From Bacteroidia bacterium (GTDB taxonomy: Bacteria; Bacteroidota; Bacteroidia; JABDFU01): 5,817 bases of DNA. The stretch is taken from contig JADLGT010000036.1 of assembly GCA_020849195.1 (NCBI GenBank), forward strand, positions 1-5,817. The letters run 5' to 3'. Positions 1 to 5,578 of the stretch are shown here, piece after piece (position 1 is the first letter of the stretch; each line of letters starts with the position of its first letter). The notes beneath the pieces were generated by a model. That model ran no database searches. It had not been told where the DNA came from and worked only from the letters and a program-made list of their open reading frames with translations. The translations under genes were made by a program, and so were the position numbers.

Positions 1-13
1 CAAATAAAATCGT

Positions 14-1021
14 ATGGAACTATACTTAGATTCGGCCAACCTCAAAGAAATTGAAGAAGGTTTTAAACTCGGCTTTCTTAACGGCTTAACCACCACGCCA
101 ACATTTATGCAGCGCGAGGGCATAAACGATATTGACGGCACTATTGTTAAACTTTCGAAAATGGTACCGGTGCTGCAAATTGAAGCGCTTGGAAACACAG
201 CCGAAGATATTTTAAAAGAAGCCGAACGCCAAATTAAACTAGGACTTGATCCTAAAAAAACTGTTTTTAAAATACCTGTATCGCTGGAAGGTGTTCGGGC
301 ATGTAAACTTCTTCGCAATAAGGGTTACCTCGTAAATGTACATTTGGTATATACCTTGCAACAAGCCTACATGGCAATGCATGCCGGCGCTACCTATGTT
401 TGTCCGCTTGTTGGACGTTTGCAAGATCAAGGACACGATGCCCTCGCTCTTGTTGAACAATGTGTTCAGGCTGTTGAGTACTATGGCTACGATACTAAAA
501 TTATGTTTTCATCGGTTCGTAATACCGAGCATGTTCGAAACGCAATTAATATTGGTGTTCACACCATTACTGTTCCGCTTAAAATTTTAAAATCTCTTAC
601 CGATAATAATTTTACCACTTTGGGCACCGAACAATTTATTACTGACACCCGACTAATGACCGTTAAAGTTGGTGAGGCTATTAACCGCACAAATCCTATA
701 GTTGCAGCCGATACAAAAATTTCCGATGCAATAATAAAAATGACAGAGTATGGTTTTGGTGCCATAATAATTACTAATACCGACGGCTCTGTGAAAGGAG
801 TTTTCACGGATGGCGATTTAAGGCGCTTGATTTCAACCGGTAGAGATGCTCTAAATAAAAAAATGAGCGACCTTACTTATAAAACTCCTGTTTCGATAGA
901 TGCCGATGCTTTATTAAATGAAGCTGCCGCAGTTTTTAAAAAAACAAGTGTTGATAATATCCTTGTGCTTAGCAGCGGAAAACCAATAGGGATGCTCGAT
1001 ATACAAGATTTGAAAAACTAA
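14..1021 (+). CDS. Transaldolase/fructose-6-phosphate aldolase-like domain fused to a KdsD-type CBS pair
   Basis: The protein has 335 residues. Residues 1 to about 215 form a class I aldolase barrel of the small transaldolase/FSA type. The start MELYLDSANL matches the start of E. coli FSA almost residue for residue, so the gene is complete at its 5' end. The Schiff-base lysine is K86 in FKIPV, the early aspartate is D6, and R135 and S167 correspond to phosphate-binding residues of FSA. Several pocket positions differ from FSA by my ungapped alignment: T28 for Asn28, E57 for Gln59, H110 for Thr109 and L132 for Tyr131. Residues about 218-335 are two CBS motifs; GVFTDGDLRRLI (262-273) is the hallmark of the CBS pair in KdsD, the arabinose-5-phosphate isomerase of KDO synthesis. 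No SIS domain is present. The next gene starts 8 bases on and encodes a KdsC-like phosphatase, followed by kdsB. I infer a cytosolic sugar-phosphate aldolase or transaldolase feeding ulosonic-acid synthesis, with a nucleotide-sensing tail. Fold and fusion are clear; the reaction is not known. Confidence 0.88.
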   Translation: MELYLDSANLKEIEEGFKLGFLNGLTTTPTFMQREGINDIDGTIVKLSKMVPVLQIEALGNTAEDILKEAERQIKLGLDPKKTVFKIPVSLEGVRACKLLRNKGYLVNVHLVYTLQQAYMAMHAGATYVCPLVGRLQDQGHDALALVEQCVQAVEYYGYDTKIMFSSVRNTEHVRNAINIGVHTITVPLKILKSLTDNNFTTLGTEQFITDTRLMTVKVGEAINRTNPIVAADTKISDAIIKMTEYGFGAIIITNTDGSVKGVFTDGDLRRLISTGRDALNKKMSDLTYKTPVSIDADALLNEAAAVFKKTSVDNILVLSSGKPIGMLDIQDLKN

Positions 1022-1029
1022 GTTTCCTT

Positions 1030-1743
1030 ATGTATTTAAAAGATACAGTCGAAAAATTTACAGATGAAGGGGGGCGTTTTTTGGCCATCCCCGAAATGAT
1101 AGCTCGCGATTCAAAGAATATTAAAGCTTTTGTTTTTGACTGGGATGGCGTATTTAGCAACGGACAAAAAAATGAAACCAGATCGAGTACCTTCAACGAA
1201 ATTGATTCAATGGGAGTTAACCTGCTGCGGTTTTCATACTGGCAGAATTACAAACGATCTCCTTTAATAGCAGTTATTACAGGCGAACGCAACAATACCT
1301 CCTTTTACTGGAGTAAGCGCGAACACATACACGCTTGCTATTACAAAGTGGCAAAAAAAACAGATGCGTTTAATCATTTTTGTACCACGAATAAAATTAA
1401 ACCTAGCGAAGTAGCATTCATTTTTGATGATGTAATTGATTTGGCGGTAGCCAGGCTTGCAGGTCTGCGAATATTGATAGCACGAAAAACACTCCCGGTA
1501 TTTAATGAATATATTATAAAAAACAATCTTGCCGATTATATTACAGCAAATGAGTCGGGGCATTATGCGGTGCGTGAAGCCTGCGAAATGATTATAACTA
1601 TGCAAGATAATTACGACCGCGTAATCAACGAAAGAGCCTCCTACTCTAGTGTTTATAAAGAGTACATCGAAAATCGAAATACTATCGAAACACTTTTCTA
1701 TTCAGGAGAAAATAATCAGATTACTATATCAAATCCACTATAA
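1030..1743 (+). CDS. KdsC-like HAD phosphatase (probable 3-deoxy-ulosonate 8-phosphate phosphatase)
   Basis: This 237-residue protein is a HAD-superfamily phosphatase of the KdsC/YrbI type, which removes phosphate from KDO 8-phosphate in the cytosol. Motif I is FDWDG with D37 (nucleophile) and D39 (acid/base). Motif II is T84 in AVITGE, motif III is the lysine pair K109/K110, and motif IV is D133, D134 and D137 in FDDVIDL, where the usual Gly before the DD pair is Phe. The C-terminal loop GHYAVREACE (177-186) matches the GGxGAxRE tail that KdsC tetramers insert into the neighbouring active site. Differences from standard KdsC (about 170-190 residues) are an N-terminal extension of about 30 residues, a C-terminal one of about 45, and FNEIDSMG where KdsC usually has a RDG-type segment. 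It lies 8 bases after the transaldolase-CBS gene and before kdsB. The substrate may be KDO 8-phosphate or a related sugar phosphate; the family call is firm, the exact substrate is inferred. Confidence 0.85.
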   Translation: MYLKDTVEKFTDEGGRFLAIPEMIARDSKNIKAFVFDWDGVFSNGQKNETRSSTFNEIDSMGVNLLRFSYWQNYKRSPLIAVITGERNNTSFYWSKREHIHACYYKVAKKTDAFNHFCTTNKIKPSEVAFIFDDVIDLAVARLAGLRILIARKTLPVFNEYIIKNNLADYITANESGHYAVREACEMIITMQDNYDRVINERASYSSVYKEYIENRNTIETLFYSGENNQITISNPL

Positions 1744-1807
1744 ATAATTAATTAGATATTTTCTGTAACGAGTAAATTCGCCATAAAATATAATTCTTAA
1801 CTCGCCT
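1744..1807 (+). other. 64-base intergenic gap before kdsB; no clear promoter
   Basis: This is the largest gap in the + strand cluster. It is very AT-rich and holds no good match to the Bacteroidota promoter pattern (TTG near -33, TAnnTTTG near -7) and no ribosome-binding motif before the kdsB ATG. A weak inverted repeat, CGAGT at 1769-1773 and ACTCG at 1800-1804, is separated by 26 AT-rich bases; I do not consider it a terminator because no T-run follows. kdsB could be read from the upstream genes or from a weak promoter here; the sequence does not decide. Confidence 0.4.
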
Positions 1808-2548
1808 ATGTTGCTTGGTATTATTCCTGCCCGTTATGCTTCCAGCCGGTTTCCCGGAAAATCCTTGGTTGATATAAATGGAAAAAGTATGATTCAGCGT
1901 GTGTATGAACAAGCTAAAAAATCAAAAAGCCTTAACAAGGTTATTGTAGCAACCGACGATGAACGCATTGCATCTCATGTAAAATATTTTGGCGGGGAAT
2001 GTGTAATGACCAAAAGTAATCACCAAAGCGGTACCGACAGGTGCTTCGAGGCCTTAAAAAAAATGGAGGGTAGCTTCAGCTACGTAATAAATATTCAGGG
2101 CGACGAACCATTTATCGACCCGTCGCAGATAGAATTAATTGCCGATTTATTAATAGATGGGAAAACGGAGCTTGCAACTTTAGTTATTCCCGTTGATTCA
2201 CAGGATTTGTTGTTTAATGAAGGCGAAGTAAAAGTTACGCTGAATGAAAATAAGGAAGCGCTTTATTTCAGTCGTATGGTCATTCCATATATAAAAGGAA
2301 TTGATAAAAAAGAATGGCACAAACATTTTACTTATCATCGTCATGTGGGTCTGTATGCCTATCGCTGCGATATACTTGAAAAGATAACTAAACTAAAACC
2401 ATCTGCGCTCGAAAAAGCCGAATCGCTAGAACAATTGCGTTGGATTGAAAATGGTTACAAAATAAAAGTTGCTGTTACTCACCACGACAGCCATTGTGTT
2501 GATACCCCCGAAGACCTTGAGCGTATTTTGAAAAGTATGCCTAAGTAA
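1808..2548 (+). CDS. kdsB: 3-deoxy-manno-octulosonate cytidylyltransferase (CMP-KDO synthetase)
   Basis: KdsB activates KDO by coupling it to CTP, giving CMP-KDO and pyrophosphate, the donor for lipid A-core or capsule KDO transferases in the cytosol. The 246 residues match the family length (E. coli about 248). Family motifs appear in order: IIPARYASSRFPGKSL (5-20), the nucleotide-binding loop; VIVATDDERI (45-54); HQSGTDR (72-78); NIQGDEPFI (95-103) with metal-binding D99; ALYFSR (151-156); HVGLYAYR (179-186); LEKAESLEQLR (201-211), close to the PLEHIEMLEQLR of E. coli; and VDTPEDLE (231-238) with the second metal ligand D232. The ATG is the only sensible start: an in-frame stop lies at 1784-1786 with no start codon between. 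It follows the transaldolase-CBS and KdsC-like genes, and its stop abuts the stop of the converging zinc-ribbon gene. A related ulosonic acid as substrate cannot be excluded, but the motifs are typical of KdsB. Confidence 0.96.
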   Translation: MLLGIIPARYASSRFPGKSLVDINGKSMIQRVYEQAKKSKSLNKVIVATDDERIASHVKYFGGECVMTKSNHQSGTDRCFEALKKMEGSFSYVINIQGDEPFIDPSQIELIADLLIDGKTELATLVIPVDSQDLLFNEGEVKVTLNENKEALYFSRMVIPYIKGIDKKEWHKHFTYHRHVGLYAYRCDILEKITKLKPSALEKAESLEQLRWIENGYKIKVAVTHHDSHCVDTPEDLERILKSMPK

Positions 2549-2554
2549 TTACTT
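2543..2554. repeat. 12-base perfect palindrome at the convergent stop codons
   Basis: AAGTAATTACTT reads the same on both strands. Its centre TAATTA is the kdsB stop codon (2546-2548) followed at once by the reverse complement of the zinc-ribbon stop codon (2549-2551), so the six central bases are partly forced by two abutting TAA stops. The outer AAG/CTT arms come from the final Lys codon of each gene. As a hairpin it would have only a 4-base stem and no G+C-rich part or T-run, so it is not a convincing terminator. Confidence 0.6.
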
Positions 2555-2911
2555 CCTGTCTTCGTTTCTTTTCACCAAAAAATAAAAATCATTTTCAAGC
2601 GGAAGGTAGCCGTACTCATAACAAAAATAATAGGTTGTTCCTTTTTGGGTGGTGTACGTATTGGTTATATAATTAAACATAAAACCCTTTTCAATCAATT
2701 TATTTTTTGTGGTTTTAGCAGTTTCATTTGTGATAAATTCCGAAAGGATGCGTCTGTTTTTTCTCAAAATGTTTGTAACGTTGCGCACATAATTTGTAGC
2801 ATCGCTGTTTTGCTTGTTGTTATAGGCATTACGGCATAAATCGGAACAAAATTTTTTATCCGACCTTCCTTTTATTGCTTCACCGCACTCAGGGCATTTT
2901 TTGGTTTCCAT
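2549..2911 (-). CDS. Small zinc-ribbon protein conserved in style with Bacteroidota hypothetical proteins
   Basis: From the ATG at 2911 the protein has 120 residues. The N-terminal 33 form a treble-clef or zinc-ribbon element: CPEC (C6, C9) and CSDLC (C22, C26), a CxxC-x12-CxxxC spacing, within CPECGEAIKGRSDKKFCSD. The middle (about 40-75) is basic and probably helical (NILRKNRRILSEF), followed by an aromatic, strand-like tail (YYFCYEYGYLPLENDFYFLV, 94-113). There is no signal peptide or membrane segment. I recognise this as a type of small uncharacterised protein frequent in Bacteroidota; I know no function. The ribbon and basic middle would suit nucleic acid or ribosome contact, which is inference only. 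An in-frame GTG at 2923 would add four residues and overlap the GNAT gene by 8 bases; I prefer the ATG because it lies 4 bases after the GNAT stop and places METKKCPEC at the N-terminus. Confidence 0.82.
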   Translation of the reverse strand: METKKCPECGEAIKGRSDKKFCSDLCRNAYNNKQNSDATNYVRNVTNILRKNRRILSEFITNETAKTTKNKLIEKGFMFNYITNTYTTQKGTTYYFCYEYGYLPLENDFYFLVKRNEDRK

Positions 2912-2915
2912 AATT

Positions 2916-3443
2916 TTATACACGCTTATTAATCAGTTGCAACATATACTCGTCATCCCAATTATTTTCACGAATAACCCATTGTTTTTTTATTCCGGTA
3001 ATTTCAAAACCATGTTTAATAAAAAGTTTTATGCTTGCCTCATTTTTTGCAGACACATTGCAATATAACTGATGAAGGTTTAGCTTAGTAAAGACATAAT
3101 TAATCAGTAACGATAAAGCTGCTGATGCGTTTCCTTTACCAAGGCTAGCCTTATCGGTAATAAGAACACCCACTCCGGCACGACGATGGTGTGGATCAAA
3201 ATCAAACAAATCGATACAACCAATTATTTTTTTATCTGCTGTTAATTCAATAATTAGTCGCAATTGTTTTGTTGTGTAAATATCAAGTTGCGAGTTAAGA
3301 ATGTATTGTTCTAACACATGCCTCGAATAGGGGACAATTGTATTCGACACTTGCCATATACCGGTATCGTTTTCGCATTTGTACAGCCAATCAATATCAG
3401 AAGGCTCAAGTGCTCGCAAGGTTATGTTATCGGCAGAAAGCAT
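2916..3443 (-). CDS. GNAT family N-acetyltransferase (RimL/SpeG-like)
   Basis: This 175-residue protein fits a single GNAT domain that transfers acetyl from acetyl-CoA to an amine. The N-terminus ITLRALEPSDIDWLY is the usual first strand and helix of the RimJ/RimL/SpeG branch (Acetyltransf_3 type). The central strand IIGCIDLFDFDPHHRRAGVGV (73-93) leads into the acetyl-CoA loop LGKGNA (101-106), where the Arg or Gln that normally opens the Q/RxxGxG/A motif is Leu. The segment NEASIKLFIKHGFEITG (134-150) is the conserved C-terminal N-x-x-S-x-x-L-x-x-x-x-GF element. The substrate cannot be read from the sequence; polyamines or a protein N-terminus are possible from the family. Its ATG overlaps the previous gene's stop by one base (TAATG), which suggests coupled translation, and the zinc-ribbon gene begins 4 bases after its stop. 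The protein is complete and soluble. Confidence 0.92.
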   Translation of the reverse strand: MLSADNITLRALEPSDIDWLYKCENDTGIWQVSNTIVPYSRHVLEQYILNSQLDIYTTKQLRLIIELTADKKIIGCIDLFDFDPHHRRAGVGVLITDKASLGKGNASAALSLLINYVFTKLNLHQLYCNVSAKNEASIKLFIKHGFEITGIKKQWVIRENNWDDEYMLQLINKRV

Positions 3444-3940
3444 TATACGGCAGAATAAGAAGCAGAACGAATACCCTCGTAAATATCATTCATATTATAT
3501 TTAGAAAGATAAAATGAATCGGCAATAAGAAAACGATCGAGGTTTAGGTGGCTACACGATGAAATTACATTACGTTCGTACAACTTAGGCAAAAGGTCGA
3601 ATAAATAATTAACGTGTTGCATTTGGGCCTCGTAAACTCCAGCACAAAAATCTTTAATTGGGCTAAGGCAGGTGGCAATACCCACATCCACACGTGGATA
3701 GGCAAGTGTATATTTCCTGATTTCGTTGTGCAGTTGATGCAAGGTAAAAACAGGTGGCACAGAAAGTTTTATAAATATAGTATCAATGTTACGCCGGCGG
3801 ATGAGCTTCAACAAAGCACTGAGTTCGCCATCAACAGTTGCTCCTTTTATAGTTAACGTAAAAAGTTTTCCGTTTACTGCTACAGCAAGATGTGGAGGAA
3901 TACGAGTGGCGTAAAGCACTACCAAATAAACATCGCTCAT
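3443..3940 (-). CDS. Hypothetical protein between nnr and the GNAT gene
   Basis: I do not recognise this protein. From the ATG at 3940 it has 165 residues. It begins MSDVYLVVLYATRIPPHLAVAVNGKLFTL-like sequence: two probable beta strands with a PPH element and a VNGK turn, then a KLIRRRNIDTIFI helix-strand unit, suggesting a soluble alpha/beta fold. Later parts include ATCLSPIKDFCAGVYEAQ and SSCSHLNLDRFLIADSFYL; the three cysteines are not spaced like a metal site. There is no signal peptide or membrane helix. The frame stays open upstream to a stop at 4031-4033, and a TTG at 4003 would give 186 residues and shorten the gap after nnr from 95 to 32 bases. I chose the ATG because TTG starts are rare, but the longer form is quite possible. 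It is translationally coupled to the downstream GNAT gene (TAATG), so the pair may share a job. Confidence 0.8.
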   Translation of the reverse strand: MSDVYLVVLYATRIPPHLAVAVNGKLFTLTIKGATVDGELSALLKLIRRRNIDTIFIKLSVPPVFTLHQLHNEIRKYTLAYPRVDVGIATCLSPIKDFCAGVYEAQMQHVNYLFDLLPKLYERNVISSCSHLNLDRFLIADSFYLSKYNMNDIYEGIRSASYSAV

Positions 3941-4035
3941 CAAAGCAGCTTCCGAAGCCGGTACAATATTTGGAATGATATATTGATTTTTTATGCTTTG
4001 CAATGCAGTATTGTTTTTCCAAATATACCGTTAAT

Positions 4036-5562
4036 TTACTTGATCATAATTTTAAACGCCTTTGCCATTGCACTAATAATATCGCCCGCAATAACAGATA
4101 GCGAACCGGATGTATCCATTGCGATGTCGGCGGCTAAGCCATGCCAAAACACAGCAAGTAGGGCAGCTTCTTTAGGACTAAAGCCTTGTGCAAGAAGTCC
4201 CGTAATTATACCTGTAAGTACATCTCCACTTCCGGCTGTAGCCATACCGGGATTGCCCGTTGAATTAAAATAAACTGTCCCGTCCGGACAAGCGACAGCA
4301 GTGTGTGCGCCTTTCAACACAACATACACTCCAAACTTAAATGCAAAATCGCGAAGCAAGCCATAGCGCTCATAATCGTTTTCTGTTTTCCCTGCTAAAC
4401 GTTCAAATTCTTTTGGGTGCGGAGTTAAAACAGTTCCTTTGGGTAAGAATGAGAGCCATGTTTTATTTTCAGATAAAATATTAAGCGCATCAGCATCAAG
4501 TACAAGTGGAACTGCACAGTTTTGTATCAAAAGTTTTAAAACATTTTGTGTTTGTTTTTCGGTGTCAATTCCGGGTCCAATTCCAATGGCAGTGTATTTA
4601 TCTAGCTTAGGTAGTGCGGATATAAAATGAATATCACTATCAATGCTCACCATTGCTTCGGGCAAACTCGTCTGCATTATTTCATAACCACATTTAGGCA
4701 GATGAACTGTAACAAGCCCTGCACCACTCCTTAAACAAGCCCTTGAAGTAAGCTGAGCAGCGCCCATTTTTCCATAAGATCCCGAAATAATCAATGCGTG
4801 TCCATACGTGCCTTTATGCGAAAATTTGCCGCGTGGTTTAATTATAATTCGAACATCGGCAAGTGTGGTAAAATAATTAATTGTTGATTGTTGATTGATG
4901 AATGAATTGTCGAGTCCAATATCGAGTAATGTAAAATCGCCAATATACTCGCCATGTTGAGGAAACATGAAAACCAATTTTGGAATTTGAAATGTGAGTG
5001 TGTGAGTGGCTTTTATAACTACACCTTGTTTATTTATATGTATAGAAGGTATCGCAGACAGACCTGAAGGAATATCAATAGAAAAAACATTTACAGAAAA
5101 CTTATTTATGGCTTCTATTGTTTTAGCCACAAGCCCTTCTATGGGTTTATTTAAACCTGAACCAACTATTGCGTCAATCACTACATCACCCTTTTTGAAT
5201 TGTAACGCATTAACATCCGTTTCGCTTTTAAGGTTAATAATAGCAACGGAAGGGATTTTATTCAACCGTCTTTCGTTGATTAAGAAATCTTCGGAACAGG
5301 TATTTTTATAACGCACAATATAAACAACAACAATAAAGTTTTTAGCAGCCATCAATCTGGCAATGGCTAATCCATCGCCACCATTATTGCCTAAGCCACA
5401 AAATATGTGGATGTGTTGATTTATTTCAGGCAACAGATTTGTTGTAAACCAATCTGTACAAGCAGTAGCGGCACGCTCCATTAAGTTGATAGAGCTAATT
5501 GGCTCATGCGCTATTGTATAAGCATCGGCTTCGCGTACCTGTTCAATCGTAAGAATTTTCAT
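4036..5562 (-). CDS. nnr: Bifunctional NAD(P)H-hydrate epimerase / ADP-dependent NAD(P)H-hydrate dehydratase
   Basis: Nnr (formerly YjeF) repairs NADHX and NADPHX, damaged hydrated cofactors: the epimerase half interconverts R and S forms, and the dehydratase half restores NAD(P)H using ADP. The 508 residues match the two-domain family. Epimerase domain (1 to about 220): GLGNNGGDG (56-64), DAIVGSGL (130-137) and SIDIPSGL (161-168) with catalytic D163. Dehydratase domain (about 230-508): ALIISGSYGKMGAAQL (256-271), RSGAGLVTV (278-286), DADALN (356-361), TPHPKEFERL (380-389), VVLKGAHT (414-421) and GNPGMATAGSGDVLTGI (436-452) with catalytic D447. All key residues are present, so the enzyme should be active in the cytosol. 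The epimerase-dehydratase linker (about 217-230) is encoded by a short heptamer repeat. The gene starts 16 bases after coaE ends; the pairing makes a cofactor synthesis and repair unit. The Bacteroidota-like TLTFQIPKL segment lies at 188-196. Confidence 0.97.
   Translation of the reverse strand: MKILTIEQVREADAYTIAHEPISSINLMERAATACTDWFTTNLLPEINQHIHIFCGLGNNGGDGLAIARLMAAKNFIVVVYIVRYKNTCSEDFLINERRLNKIPSVAIINLKSETDVNALQFKKGDVVIDAIVGSGLNKPIEGLVAKTIEAINKFSVNVFSIDIPSGLSAIPSIHINKQGVVIKATHTLTFQIPKLVFMFPQHGEYIGDFTLLDIGLDNSFINQQSTINYFTTLADVRIIIKPRGKFSHKGTYGHALIISGSYGKMGAAQLTSRACLRSGAGLVTVHLPKCGYEIMQTSLPEAMVSIDSDIHFISALPKLDKYTAIGIGPGIDTEKQTQNVLKLLIQNCAVPLVLDADALNILSENKTWLSFLPKGTVLTPHPKEFERLAGKTENDYERYGLLRDFAFKFGVYVVLKGAHTAVACPDGTVYFNSTGNPGMATAGSGDVLTGIITGLLAQGFSPKEAALLAVFWHGLAADIAMDTSGSLSVIAGDIISAMAKAFKIMIK
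4881..4901. repeat. Heptamer tandem repeat in the nnr interdomain linker
   Basis: On the + strand TTGTTGA occurs twice in direct succession (4881-4894), followed by a one-mismatch third copy TTGATGA (4895-4901). On the coding strand this covers about residues 222-228, the short segment between the epimerase and dehydratase domains of Nnr. Because the unit is 7 bases, gain or loss of one copy would shift the frame between the two domains. At under three copies it may simply be low-complexity linker sequence. Confidence 0.6.
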
Positions 5563-5578
5563 TGATGTTGCAGTAAAA

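Noticed and set aside
1..13. End of an upstream gene or a promoter element before the transaldolase gene
   Set aside because: Thirteen bases are too few to judge; an in-frame TAA at 5-7 proves nothing.
1069..1082. G6 and T6 runs near the start of the HAD gene as a phase-variation tract
   Set aside because: Six-base runs are short for contingency tracts and encode ordinary residues (GGRFL).
1264..1605. 113-codon open frame on the - strand opposite the HAD phosphatase gene
   Set aside because: It lies wholly within a gene with clear HAD motifs, and its translation resembles no family I know; it is an antisense shadow.
1769..1804. Possible hairpin (CGAGT...ACTCG) before kdsB
   Set aside because: Only a 5-base stem with a 26-base loop and no T-run; expected by chance in AT-rich DNA.
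1744..1807. Bacteroidota-type promoter before kdsB
   Set aside because: The best -7-like string (TATTTTCT) misses the TTTG part and has no TTG at the right distance.
3890..4273. 127-codon open frame on the + strand across the nnr 3' end and the hypothetical gene
   Set aside because: It overlaps the conserved C-terminus of Nnr antisense and shows no recognisable domain.
5006..5311. 101-codon open frame on the + strand inside nnr
   Set aside because: It is antisense to the epimerase domain, with no family features.
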